Assembly: GCA_964436045.1 (NCBI GenBank)
Contig: CAYTBN010000029.1
Coordinates: 23,137 to 87,136, forward strand
Direction: 5' to 3'
Length of the DNA stretch: 64,000 nucleotides
Source: CAYTBN01 sp964436045
GTDB lineage: Bacteria; Myxococcota_A; UBA796; UBA9615; CAYRNR01
The stretch's first letter is position 1. The number at the start of each line of letters is the position of its first letter. A program made the translations under genes and the position numbers. The notes under the pieces were generated by a model that saw only the letters and a list, made by a program, of their open reading frames with translations, searched no databases and was not told where the DNA came from. Positions 27,399-36,515 of this stretch are shown piece after piece.

Positions 27399-27544
27399 CC
27401 CGTAGACGTTCTCGGAACGTCGGTTCGATCTCGGCACGGGGTTTGCGTCGGCCCGCCCAGCGGTTCTCGACGCTTGGGATCGGGGCCGATCCGCAGCCAG
27501 CGTGCGTGCCATCGCAGGCGATTCCGGCCGTGCTTCCGCGGGGA

Positions 27545-27573
27545 CACGGCCGGACAAGCCGACCGTGGCACCC
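27545..27573 (+). repeat. 29-bp dispersed palindromic repeat, copy B
   Basis: Identical to the 29-bp core at 25132-25160. The arms pair only 5 bp here (CACGG/CCGTG) because the flanks differ. It lies between the beta-fragment and the end of the IgGFc-binding gene. Confidence 0.8.
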
Positions 27574-27600
27574 GATTCTGGGGCATTTTCCCGAACGCTG

Positions 27601-29478
27601 CTACCGTTCGAAGTTCATCCCGCCCGGCAGCAGATAGCTGGTGTACGACGCGTAGCCATAGATCGTGATGCCGAAGCGGGAGCTGTCGCTGCTCGCGGCG
27701 CGGTGGGAGCCGGGCTGGACCTGGATCCGGGCGACGTCGTAGCCGGTGGAGCCGATGGCTTGCCAGCCGCTGATCGGGGTGGTGTCCAGGGTGATCGACG
27801 AGCCGCTGAGGGCGACCACGTTGACCCAGTTGGAGGTGTAGGTCTCCGGCGTCAGGAAGTCGTAGTCGTTGCGGACCTGGCTCCAGGGGATGCCGGAGCC
27901 CATCGCCGGGTCGCCCGCCGACGTCCCGATCTCGTCCTGCCCCAGCAACGTCTGGGTGGCGTAGAAGCGCCCGGTGCCTTCGATGACGAAGTCCAGCACC
28001 GAGGTGAACTCGACGAACTCGCCCGCGTCCAGGGTGACCGGCCCGTGGGCCTCGGGGGTGAAGGTGATCTGGTTGCCCGCGTCCCCCGACATCACCCGGT
28101 AGTTGACCCAGGCCACCCCGCTACCCTCGGGGTGCATCGGCGCGGTCATCACCGCCAGGTCCCCCCAGGTCTCCACCGGGAACATGCTCTCTTCCAGGTG
28201 GTCGCAGGCCCAGCTGTAGTACGGCATGAAGGTGCACTGGTGACCGGCCATCACCGCCACCGGCTGCGAGGCGGACACCGTGGAGCCGGTCAGGTCGCCG
28301 CCGGTCACCGAGCAGGCGACCTCGCACTCCTGGCCAAAACTCTGGGGCGGACAGGCTCCGGTCTGGTGGGCGTCCCACCCCATGCCTGCGCAGTAGTTCG
28401 GGTCCTCGGAGTCGGGCGGGACGTGGGACAGCACCTGCAGCACGTCGCCCCGGTTCAAGGTCACCACCGCCTGCCCGCCGGGGCTCAGCGCCGGGATGTC
28501 ACCGGCCAGGGTGTTGGTCGTCGACGTGACCGTCACCTCGGTGCCGTCCACGGTGCCCACCACCGCCATGAAGCCCGGGTACCAGTAGTCCCACTCCCCG
28601 TCCGCGCCGAAGATCGGCACCCAGTCCCAGTCGCCGTGACCCCAGGTGGGCCAGGTGTTGACCCGGTACTCGCCGGTCAGGCTGTGCTCGGGCAGCAGCA
28701 GCGAGGCGTCGTTGGTGTACGAGTTGGCGCCGTCGATCTGGAAGTGCAGCGGGTTGTACTGGTAGGCCACCACCGGCACCGTGGTGACCACCTCGTAGGC
28801 TCCGTCCGCCACCAGCGCGGTCTGCCCCGGCGACTTGAGCGCGGCCACCATCGGCAGGGAGACCGCCCGGGTCTGGCCGAAGGGCACCGTCGCCGTGGCC
28901 GCGACCTGCCCCCCGAGGGAGACCGTGACGTCGGCGTCGACCCCGTTGGCCTCCGGGTTGCCGATCACCACCGCGAAGTCCCCGTCGAAGGCCGCCGGCA
29001 GCACCGCGTTGTCCGTGGTCACGGCCATGAAGTGGCAGCCGTAGTACGAGTATTGCTGGGCGGCGAGGTCGCAGGCGTCCAGGCACTCGCCGTTGACGCA
29101 GGTCTCAGGCGGCACACACTCGTCCACCATGGCCGCGCTCATCCCGTCGTTGGCGCAGAGCATCACCCGATCGCCGTCGCAGTAGGTGCTGCCGGGTTCG
29201 CAGACCACGCACCCCAACGACGGGTCACACAGGGGAGTCGGCTGAATGCAGGTCTCCTCGACCGTCCAGACCCCCCCGTCGCAGAGCATCCAGTCGCTGC
29301 CCCAGCAGGTGTGATCCCCCTCGGGTGAGCAGCCCACCGTGTCGTCGTCGCCGACGTCGTCGTCTCCGGACGAGGCGTCGTCGTCTGCCTGGAATCCGGC
29401 TCCTGGGCAGCCCGCCGATGGCAGGCCCAGCAGGGCCGCCAGCAGCACCAATCGCGCGGGGTGTTCGGGTTGCCTCAG
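27601..29478 (-). CDS. IgGFc-binding-like lipoprotein
   Basis: About 625 residues. After an Asp-containing linker and two or three Cys-rich knots (CSPEGDHTCWGSDWMLCDGG; CVVCEPGSTYCDGDRVMLC), the main body (about 140-600) matches the bacterial IgGFc-binding domain (HFMAVTTDNAV; PVVAYQYNPLHF; NDASLLLPEHSLTGEYRV; QPVAVMAGHQCTFMP), shared with eukaryotic FCGBP-like proteins. The start is unclear: a CTG at 29478 has GGAG at the right distance and gives a good lipoprotein signal (MRQPEHPARLVLLAALLGLP then SAGC); TTG 29451 lacks a basic N-terminus. It begins 5 nt after the alpha-2-macroglobulin stop, so the two form an operon. Surface-located; ligand unknown. Confidence 0.8.
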   Translation of the reverse strand: MRQPEHPARLVLLAALLGLPSAGCPGAGFQADDDASSGDDDVGDDDTVGCSPEGDHTCWGSDWMLCDGGVWTVEETCIQPTPLCDPSLGCVVCEPGSTYCDGDRVMLCANDGMSAAMVDECVPPETCVNGECLDACDLAAQQYSYYGCHFMAVTTDNAVLPAAFDGDFAVVIGNPEANGVDADVTVSLGGQVAATATVPFGQTRAVSLPMVAALKSPGQTALVADGAYEVVTTVPVVAYQYNPLHFQIDGANSYTNDASLLLPEHSLTGEYRVNTWPTWGHGDWDWVPIFGADGEWDYWYPGFMAVVGTVDGTEVTVTSTTNTLAGDIPALSPGGQAVVTLNRGDVLQVLSHVPPDSEDPNYCAGMGWDAHQTGACPPQSFGQECEVACSVTGGDLTGSTVSASQPVAVMAGHQCTFMPYYSWACDHLEESMFPVETWGDLAVMTAPMHPEGSGVAWVNYRVMSGDAGNQITFTPEAHGPVTLDAGEFVEFTSVLDFVIEGTGRFYATQTLLGQDEIGTSAGDPAMGSGIPWSQVRNDYDFLTPETYTSNWVNVVALSGSSITLDTTPISGWQAIGSTGYDVARIQVQPGSHRAASSDSSRFGITIYGYASYTSYLLPGGMNFER

Positions 29479-29483
29479 GGTGC

Positions 29484-32400
29484 CTACTCCACGATCACCT
29501 TGTCCGTCGACGTCCGGCCGAAGGTCTCGGGATGGTACATCTCCTCGGCCTTGGTGGGGGGCACGACGAACTCGCCGGGGGTGGTGGCGCGGGCGACGTA
29601 GGTGTACTCGTGGACGCCGTCCCACAGCAGGGAGGCGAAGGCTTCCACGCGCTCGTCGCGCATGTTCTCGTGCTCGTACCAGGTGCGCCACCACCACCAG
29701 TAGCGGTCGCCCTGGTTGGCGGAGGGATCGGCCGGCAGGGTGCCGGTGACGGCCAGGTCCGGGTTGACCGGTTCGAGTCCGGCGGGCAGCGGGTCGACCA
29801 GGGCCACGTGGTAGCGCCGCATGGGGGCGACCATGGTCAGCCGGATCCGCACGCGGGCGCCGGCCTTGATGCGCCAGGTTCCGTCCTCGTCCCGCGAGAC
29901 GTCCGCGTCATCGTCGATGGGCTCGTAGGCTCGCTCGACCGCGAAGCCGTAGTCGGCGGCCTCCAGGTCCAGATCCCGCGGCGCGTAGTTCATGCCGATG
30001 CGGTAGTACATCCGCCCGTCGCCGTCCTTCTGCAGCAGCAGGTTCTGGTCGCCGGGGGTCTCGGTCAGGTAGGCCATCGGCACGTCGATGTGGGCCCGCT
30101 CGGTGGTCCGACCGCGGAACTCGTGCTCGCCGGCGAAGGTGTCGCCCAACCAGGCCCGTGCCACGAAGTCCGGCGTGGTGCCTTCGTAGACGTGGAAGTA
30201 GCGGTCCAGGGCCAGCAGGATGAAGCAGTTCTCCTGGGTGTTGGACCACTTGCCCCGCTTGCGATGGTCCAGCAGGCCGGCCACCAGCTTGGGGATCACG
30301 TCGTTGTCGGTCTCCACTCCGATCAGCGCCTCGAGCAGGATGCCGTCGGCGCGGCGGTCCGAGTGCAGCAGCACGTGGGCGCCGTCGCTGTAGGACGTGA
30401 CGAAGTGGGCGCCGGCCGCGGTCTCGGTGACCCGGTTGCTCAGGTGGCGCAGGATGGCGTCCACCTGGGAGTCGTTCTTGCTCTGCAGGGTCGGCAGCAG
30501 CCAGCCCAGCGACTCCAGCGGCATCTCCTCGATGCCCCCGGCCTCCTTGATCAGCTTGCGCGCCTCGGCCTCGTCGGTGTCGTCCATCCGGTTGCGGACG
30601 TAGACGGCGTAGCTGCGGATGAAGCGCTTCGACTCCTCGGAGTACCAGTGGGGGATGTGGCGTTCGATGCGAGCCAGATAGGTCTGCGCGTTCTGCAGCA
30701 TCTGCTCGTCGACCTCGTAGCCCTTCGACCGGGCGCGGGTCAGCGCGTGGGCCACGTGGACCGTCAGGTAGGGCCAGCTCTCGTCACCCTTGCGCCAGAA
30801 GGACCAGCCGCCGTCGTGGTTCTGGCGGACCTTCAGCCGCTCCAGGTCCGCCGCGACCACCGCCTCCAGCTCCTCGGGGGACGGCATGCCGTCGGCCTCG
30901 AACGCCGTCAACACGTCTCGCAGGGCGGCGATGGCCAGCACCCGCGAGCTGATCTGCTCCTGACACTCGAAGGGGTACTGCACCAGGTACAGCACCGCGT
31001 CGGTCAGGGCCTGCAGCTGGGTCGACGAGGTGGTGATCTCCAGGCCACCGAACTGGGGCCAGACCTCGCCCGGGGCCCGCACGGGCTGGACGATCACGCC
31101 GTCGTCGATCACGCCGTAGGTGGCGAAGGCCTCGGACGTGGCCGGTGTCCAGACCGGCAGCTCGAAGCTTGCCGCGTCGGCGAACGACCCGGTGGACGCC
31201 ACCACCTGGAAGCGGGCCGTGCCCGCCATCTGGGCCGCGGCCGGGAAGCGGACCTCGACCCGGTCGTTGGCCGGGATCTGGACCCGCCGGCCGCTCGCCA
31301 CCGGCAGCCCGGTGCCCTCGCCGGGGATCGCCTGTTCCAGGGTGTCGGCCAGCGAGACGTTGGTCGCCCGCAGCACCAGCTCGACGGTCATCGGTCCATC
31401 GGTCTGGTTCTGCAGCACCACCGGCAGCTCGAAGCGGTCGCCGAAGTTGAGGAAACGCGGCGCCGACGGCCGGGTCATCAGCGGCAGCCGGGCGGTGATC
31501 GACGACTCTCCCGAGCCGAACTGCTGGCCCCCGGCGACGGCCACGGCCATCACCCGGTAGCGGGTCAGCGAGTCCGGCAGCTTCAGGTCGACGCTGGCCT
31601 TGCCCTGGCCGTCGGTGGTCACCTCCGGCGCGAACAACGCCAGGGCGCGGAAGTCGGTGCGCATGGCGATGGGCGCCTCCTTGTCGCCGCCGCCCTTGCG
31701 CGCGGACTTCTTGGAGGCCGAAAGCGTCCGTCTTTCCTCCATGCCGGAGGCGTCGTCGTCGAACTCGTCCTCGGCCAGGCGGGCCGCACCCTCCATCGGG
31801 GCTGGCGGCATCGCGCCGAAGTCGGCGTTGAATAGGGGCATCGCACTCTGGGCCATCGCCCCGCCGGCAGACATGTTGGCCGCGGCCATCGCCGCCACCG
31901 CCTGGGGATCGGAGAGCAGCACCTGGTGGCGGGAGTGGTAGTCGGACACTCCGGCGCCGCGGGCCGTGTAGAACACGTCGATGGGGTTGGGTAGCTTGAA
32001 GCCGGTCAGCGCCAGCACCGATTCGTCCGCCACCACCAGCGCCACCTCGGCACCGGCCACCGGGTTGCCGGCGGCGTCGGTGACCAGCAGGTCGATGGCG
32101 GTCTCGGCGCCGGGCTCGGTCTTCGCCGCTCGCGGCGTCACCGCCACGTCGAGGGTGCGCTCCAGCGCCGGTACCTGGAACGTCAGGCTGCCGGTGGCGA
32201 AGGCCACCCGTTTCGGCACCCCCGCCATCGGTTCGCCCTGGTCGTCGGTACGCGTCGCCGCGCCCACGAGATCCACCTGGACCGTCACGTCCGGGACGTG
32301 CTCGTCGAGGATCGGGATCTCCAGGGTGGTGGTCGCCTCCTCCATCCGGAAGCGCTCCGTGCGCACCAGCCCCGAGCGGCGGATGGTCATCACACCCTCG

Positions 32401-35400
32401 GCCGGGAAGAAGGGGGCCTGGACGAGGATCTGGGCGGTGGTGCCAGGCTCGACGGTGTCGTTGGCCGGGATCAAGGTGATCTGCTCCTGCTCGACCTGGC
32501 GCGCCGGAGGCTGCTCGCCGCCTGCGACCCACACCCTCAGCTCGGTCTCGTTGGGCCGGCCGCAGTCGTCCTCGACCCGGGCCAGCACCCGGTAGCTGCC
32601 GCCCTCGCCGGGCTGGAAATTGCAGGTGCCCGCCTCGCCGCTCGAGGTCAGCTCGCAGGTCTGGGGATCGGTCTCGACCTCGGTCCAGCTGCCGCCCTTG
32701 TAGGTCCAGTCCAGCCGGGCCAGGGTCACGTCGATCTTCGTGCCCGTCGCCGCCACACCGTCGATGTCGACGGCGATGGCGTCCACATTCAGCGGATCGC
32801 CCTTGCCCACGAAGGTCTTGTCGCTGCGCAGGCCGACGTAGAGGCTGGAGGGATGGACCAGCAGGCTGGTGCTGGCGGTCCAGGCCTGGCGGTTGACGTC
32901 GGTGATGGTCGCCTCGGCGGTGACCGTGGTCGGCCGCGGCGGGTTCATCGACTCGAAGTGCGCGCCCAGGTAGTGACGGCCCAGGGAGTCGGTCTTTCCC
33001 TCCAGCGACTCCCACTGGCTCTGGGCGTTGCCCCACATCGATCCGTACCACCACCAGGGTGACCAGACGCCGAAGTTGTAGTCGCCGCGATCGGGCGGGC
33101 TGTAGGAGCCCGGCGATGCGTTGACCGACCAGTAGACCGGCGCGCTCGGCAGCCCGCCGCCAGCATAGTAGGCGGCCTCGGTGGTGAACACGGCCTCCTC
33201 GCCCAGCACGTAGGGGCCGGGATCGACGCTGGCACTGACCTCGAACTCGGGGCGGCGGAACTCCTGGATCTGGATCGGGTGGCTGTGGCTGGTGTTGGAC
33301 AGGGACCCCACCGCGATGGCGTCCAGGTACAACCAGGCCGTGCCCAGGTTGACGTTGTCCGGCAGGGTCATCGACAGGTCGAAGCCGCCCAGCCCGCTGA
33401 GGTTCGCCTCGCCGTCGACCAGATCGTTGCCGCGGGGGCCGCGCAGGACCCAGCGGACGCTGCCCGCGTCGGTCTCCAGGTCCTGGATGTCACCGCCTAC
33501 GCCCCCCTCGAAGCGGCGCAGCCAGCCCTTGACCCGCACGTCCTCGCCGGGCTTGTACAGGCCCCGGTCGTCGAAGCTGTACCAGCGCGCCTGGTCGCCC
33601 TGCTCGACCTTGGTCCAGCCGGCATATTCGTTCCACCAGCTGATCTGCTGGGGCAGCAGGGCCACGTCGGCGCCCTTGCGGGCCACGAGCACCTGGGGGC
33701 CGTCAGGGTTGGCCAGCAGCTCCAGCCGCGCCATGCCGGCGTCGTCGGTGGTGGCCGCCGGCTGGCCGCCGGGCAGCACCTCGAGCTGTACGCCGTCCAG
33801 GGGCGCGCCGTCGGCCAGGGCCGTGGTCCAGCCCACCAGCTCCTTGTAGTCGGCGAAGGCGGTCAGGCCGATGTGGGTCACCTGGACCCAGACCAGCACC
33901 TCCTGGCGGTACCAGCGCTCCTTGGGCTGCTTGGTGGGTTCGATGCGCATCAGGAACTGGCCGAAGCCGTTCTGCAGGTGGGGGGTCAGGTCGATCAGGG
34001 TCTCGTTGAGGGTGTCGCCCTCACCCTCGACCTTGATCGTGCTGGCGGCCAGCTCGGTGCCGGGCAGCGGTCCCGGGTTCTTGTCGTCGTACTGGTAGGT
34101 CTGCATCCACGACAGCCAGTCGTCCCACTGCTCGGCTCCGACCCGGTGGATGCGGACCTTCAGCTTGTCGTGGTTGGTCGAGTAGATCGGCACCTTGGCC
34201 GGGCCGACGGGGTCGAGGACGACCATGTTCTGGCCCGGTCCGAACAGGGTCTGCTCGGCCGGTCCGACCCTGAACTTGAGATCCTTGTCCTTGCCCAGGG
34301 TCTGGCCGAACGAGTCCTGCAGCGACGCGGGCACGGTCACGGTGTAGACCGTGCGTCCCTGCTTGACGCCGTCGATGGTCACGTCGTTGCCCCACACCTG
34401 GACCCGCATGCCCTGGACTTCGGGCTCGACCCGGAAGGCGCTGGGATCGAAGGCCTGCTCGTCCAGGGGATTGTTGAACTCGATGCGCCAGCCGGAGGTG
34501 GGCGGGCACTCGTCGTACCAGTTGCAGTGGTGGTCGACGACCTGCAGGGGGTCGAAGGTGCGGAAGGAGAACGCCTGGTCGCCCGGGGTGACCCGCGGCC
34601 CCTCGGCGGAAGGGGCACCCTTGCCCACCGACACGGTGAACGAGGTCGCCCTGGGCAGGGTCTGCTTGGGCCGCAGGGCGAGCCAGCGACCCTCCTCGGC
34701 GCGCTCGACTAGCATCTTGACCGTGGCGTCCGCGAGGATCTCCTGCTCGGTGGCGGGACGCACGGCCCAGGACTGGCCGCCGCCCTTCAGCTCGATGAAG
34801 GGCAGCAGGGCGTCGGCGTCGATGGCCTGGTCGAAGCCCAGGAACATCACGGGGGTCAGACCATAGGGGCCGTACTCGGGGTGGCGCTGGGTCAGCCCGA
34901 GCGCGGGGGTGGTGAAGGTGAACGTCAGCGCCTCGGCGAGCTTGTCGCCGGTGGCGGACTCGGTGCCCGCGGGCACGGTGACCGTGTACTCGGTAGCCAT
35001 CGGGAAGCGGGGATCGGGATCGAACAGGGCGGTGCGTGTGCCCAGCCAGCGCCAGCTACCCGCCGGGGTCGGCGACAGCTGGACCGGCACGGTCTCCGCG
35101 GCCTCCTGCTGGGAGGTCACCGCCACCATCGGCCGCGAGAATGTCAGGCTCAGGTGGGGGGCCATCGGCACATCGCCCACCGGGGCGTGGCGCAGCACCT
35201 CCAGGGTGCCGGGCTCGCCCTCGTCGGGGATCGGCGGCGCCTCGGGCGGCGGGAAGGGGATGTCGACGGTATCGCCGGTCAGCGGGGCCGGCAGCGAGCC
35301 CTCGCGTTTGGCGAACGAGGCGCGGTCGCCGCCCTCGGTCTGCAGCGCGTCCACCCGGGCCAGCCGCTTCTCGGTCTGCGACGCCGACAGGATCTCTGCC

Positions 35401-35603
35401 TCGGCCGGGGGGATCGCCTCGCCCGTGGCCGACGGGGCGCCGGCCTCGAACAGCCGCAGCCGCAACCCGCTGAGGGCGTCGTCCTCGACGAAGTGCACCG
35501 GCTTGGGGTCTGCCGACTGTTCCTCCGTGTTGGTGGAGGGCGTGGGCTTCTTGCAACCGGTCAGCGCCAGCAGCACGGTCAGCAACAATAGAGCTCTTCG
35601 CAT
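29484..35603 (-). CDS. Bacterial alpha-2-macroglobulin family lipoprotein
   Basis: A 2039-residue lipoprotein (lipobox LTGC followed by KKP, Cys about 17). Order of domains: MG-type beta domains over residues about 150-1150, a low-complexity bait-like region rich in Ala/Met/Gly (about 1250-1310), an A2M domain (FRALALFAPEVTTDGQGKAS), then the thioester domain with the reactive motif CQEQ (Cys1547 in VQYPFECQEQISSRVL) and a complement-like C-terminal domain. In this family a protease that cleaves the bait is trapped by the thioester, so it probably protects the cell from host, prey or competitor proteases in the periplasm. GAGGGG precedes the ATG. The IgGFc-binding lipoprotein follows 5 nt later. 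No pbpC-like partner is nearby. Confidence 0.95.
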   Translation of the reverse strand: MRRALLLLTVLLALTGCKKPTPSTNTEEQSADPKPVHFVEDDALSGLRLRLFEAGAPSATGEAIPPAEAEILSASQTEKRLARVDALQTEGGDRASFAKREGSLPAPLTGDTVDIPFPPPEAPPIPDEGEPGTLEVLRHAPVGDVPMAPHLSLTFSRPMVAVTSQQEAAETVPVQLSPTPAGSWRWLGTRTALFDPDPRFPMATEYTVTVPAGTESATGDKLAEALTFTFTTPALGLTQRHPEYGPYGLTPVMFLGFDQAIDADALLPFIELKGGGQSWAVRPATEQEILADATVKMLVERAEEGRWLALRPKQTLPRATSFTVSVGKGAPSAEGPRVTPGDQAFSFRTFDPLQVVDHHCNWYDECPPTSGWRIEFNNPLDEQAFDPSAFRVEPEVQGMRVQVWGNDVTIDGVKQGRTVYTVTVPASLQDSFGQTLGKDKDLKFRVGPAEQTLFGPGQNMVVLDPVGPAKVPIYSTNHDKLKVRIHRVGAEQWDDWLSWMQTYQYDDKNPGPLPGTELAASTIKVEGEGDTLNETLIDLTPHLQNGFGQFLMRIEPTKQPKERWYRQEVLVWVQVTHIGLTAFADYKELVGWTTALADGAPLDGVQLEVLPGGQPAATTDDAGMARLELLANPDGPQVLVARKGADVALLPQQISWWNEYAGWTKVEQGDQARWYSFDDRGLYKPGEDVRVKGWLRRFEGGVGGDIQDLETDAGSVRWVLRGPRGNDLVDGEANLSGLGGFDLSMTLPDNVNLGTAWLYLDAIAVGSLSNTSHSHPIQIQEFRRPEFEVSASVDPGPYVLGEEAVFTTEAAYYAGGGLPSAPVYWSVNASPGSYSPPDRGDYNFGVWSPWWWYGSMWGNAQSQWESLEGKTDSLGRHYLGAHFESMNPPRPTTVTAEATITDVNRQAWTASTSLLVHPSSLYVGLRSDKTFVGKGDPLNVDAIAVDIDGVAATGTKIDVTLARLDWTYKGGSWTEVETDPQTCELTSSGEAGTCNFQPGEGGSYRVLARVEDDCGRPNETELRVWVAGGEQPPARQVEQEQITLIPANDTVEPGTTAQILVQAPFFPAEGVMTIRRSGLVRTERFRMEEATTTLEIPILDEHVPDVTVQVDLVGAATRTDDQGEPMAGVPKRVAFATGSLTFQVPALERTLDVAVTPRAAKTEPGAETAIDLLVTDAAGNPVAGAEVALVVADESVLALTGFKLPNPIDVFYTARGAGVSDYHSRHQVLLSDPQAVAAMAAANMSAGGAMAQSAMPLFNADFGAMPPAPMEGAARLAEDEFDDDASGMEERRTLSASKKSARKGGGDKEAPIAMRTDFRALALFAPEVTTDGQGKASVDLKLPDSLTRYRVMAVAVAGGQQFGSGESSITARLPLMTRPSAPRFLNFGDRFELPVVLQNQTDGPMTVELVLRATNVSLADTLEQAIPGEGTGLPVASGRRVQIPANDRVEVRFPAAAQMAGTARFQVVASTGSFADAASFELPVWTPATSEAFATYGVIDDGVIVQPVRAPGEVWPQFGGLEITTSSTQLQALTDAVLYLVQYPFECQEQISSRVLAIAALRDVLTAFEADGMPSPEELEAVVAADLERLKVRQNHDGGWSFWRKGDESWPYLTVHVAHALTRARSKGYEVDEQMLQNAQTYLARIERHIPHWYSEESKRFIRSYAVYVRNRMDDTDEAEARKLIKEAGGIEEMPLESLGWLLPTLQSKNDSQVDAILRHLSNRVTETAAGAHFVTSYSDGAHVLLHSDRRADGILLEALIGVETDNDVIPKLVAGLLDHRKRGKWSNTQENCFILLALDRYFHVYEGTTPDFVARAWLGDTFAGEHEFRGRTTERAHIDVPMAYLTETPGDQNLLLQKDGDGRMYYRIGMNYAPRDLDLEAADYGFAVERAYEPIDDDADVSRDEDGTWRIKAGARVRIRLTMVAPMRRYHVALVDPLPAGLEPVNPDLAVTGTLPADPSANQGDRYWWWWRTWYEHENMRDERVEAFASLLWDGVHEYTYVARATTPGEFVVPPTKAEEMYHPETFGRTSTDKVIVE

Positions 35604-35756
35604 CGTGACCCCTCGCGTGTGGACGGCGGAGCGGGCTCCATCGGCGCACCACTCCCCCGGACCATGCCGGATAGGACACGCGAGCGCCCGATCGGTTCCC
35701 CGCCGCGCGGCGGTCCGGCCACGATATCCCGACCGGCGTCCGCTGACCAGTCGAGG

Positions 35757-36188
35757 TCAGGGAGCGTGGAGCAGCAGGGCGAGGCGGGCGCGGAGCTCGT
35801 CGCGGGCGGCGCGGAAGGCGTCGAGGCGGGCGCCACCCTCGACGGCGGCCGGATCGGGCAATCCCCAACGGGCGCGCCGCGCCTGGGCCAGGTAGACCGG
35901 GCAGACCTCGTCGGCGCACAGGGTGATCACGGTGTCGACGGCGGCCCGGTCGACGGTGTCGATCGCCTTGCTGTGGTGCGAGCCGATGTCGATGTCGATC
36001 TCGGCCAGCACCTCGACGGCCTCGGGGCGGACGGACGAGGGCTCCGAGCCCGCGGAGAAAACGGCGATCCCGGGGGGCGCCAGCGAGCGGGCGATCCCCT
36101 CGGCCAGCTGGCTGCGCGCCGAGTTGGCCACGCAGAGGAACAGTACGCCCCGGGGGCGCAGGGCACGCAGGACCGCGGCCTCGATCAT
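35757..36188 (-). CDS. arsC: ArsC-type arsenate reductase (LMW-PTPase fold)
   Basis: A 143-residue protein with the CX5R phosphate loop CVANSARSQ, the general-acid motif GLPDPAA and a redox pair in LCADEVCPVY, as in thioredoxin-coupled ArsC, which reduces arsenate to arsenite in the cytoplasm. The two Cys of the redox pair are five apart, closer than in the best-known enzyme. There is no ribosome binding site before this ATG. Its first residues (MIEAAVLRALRPRG) look like the last helix of the upstream thioredoxin-like domain, which is in the same frame 36 nt upstream across a TGA. It may therefore be the C-terminal half of one 230-residue protein made by UGA decoding. No arsR or arsenite pump is nearby. 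Confidence 0.85.
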   Translation of the reverse strand: MIEAAVLRALRPRGVLFLCVANSARSQLAEGIARSLAPPGIAVFSAGSEPSSVRPEAVEVLAEIDIDIGSHHSKAIDTVDRAAVDTVITLCADEVCPVYLAQARRARWGLPDPAAVEGGARLDAFRAARDELRARLALLLHAP

Positions 36189-36194
36189 CCAGGT

Positions 36195-36227
36195 CGGGGG
36201 CGCACCGCCCCCGGGGTAACGCCGTCA
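36195..36227 (-). promoter_or_regulatory. Candidate Sec-UGA with bacterial SECIS-like hairpin
   Basis: On the minus strand the in-frame TGA (36225-36227) is followed after 11 nt by a 7-bp perfect stem (CGGGGGC with GCCCCCG, 36207-36213/36195-36201) and a 5-nt loop GGTGC. The loop starts 18 nt after the UGA and opens with G, as expected for bacterial SECIS elements. The codons on both sides stay in one frame from the thioredoxin-like domain into ArsC. Confidence 0.45.
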
Positions 36228-36449
36228 CCCGGCCCCGAAGGCGACCGGGGTGTCGGGCTCCAGATCCACCCCGTCCACCCGCACCGTCGGTGAGCCGGCG
36301 TAGCGCTCCAGGGCCGATGCGTCCGCGCTGGCGTCGGTGACCGTGAGCGCGCTGTCCGGAGCGAGCCGTGCGATCACGTCGCGGCTCCGGGCGATGGTGT
36401 CGTCCAGGGCCAGGCAGCCCTCGGTGTGCAGGATCTCGATCGCCGGCAT
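36225..36449 (-). CDS. Thioredoxin-like domain ending at an in-frame TGA (candidate selenoprotein start)
   Basis: A 74-codon frame, MPAIEILHTEGCLALDDTIA, then the thioredoxin-like strand SPTVRVDGVDLEP found in small redox proteins of the MerB-like/DF-(seleno)protein type. Those normally continue with a short loop, a Cys or Sec followed by R-x-Y, then a 'GxPPxxxIxxAL' helix. Here the frame shows FGAG, TGA, then RRYPGGGAPPTWMIEAAVLR, which fits that ending exactly if TGA stands for Sec (position 75). The product would be a 230-residue thioredoxin-like/ArsC fusion able to supply its own reductant. The alternative is a nonsense mutation of a Cys codon. The first Cys (TEGC) lacks a second CxxC partner. 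Confidence 0.7.
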   Translation of the reverse strand: MPAIEILHTEGCLALDDTIARSRDVIARLAPDSALTVTDASADASALERYAGSPTVRVDGVDLEPDTPVAFGAG

Positions 36450-36515
36450 CTCGCGCCTCCGCAGATCCTGGATCTTCGGCGCCGACTACACTGACCGCAA
36501 GTGGAGAGGGTGAGG

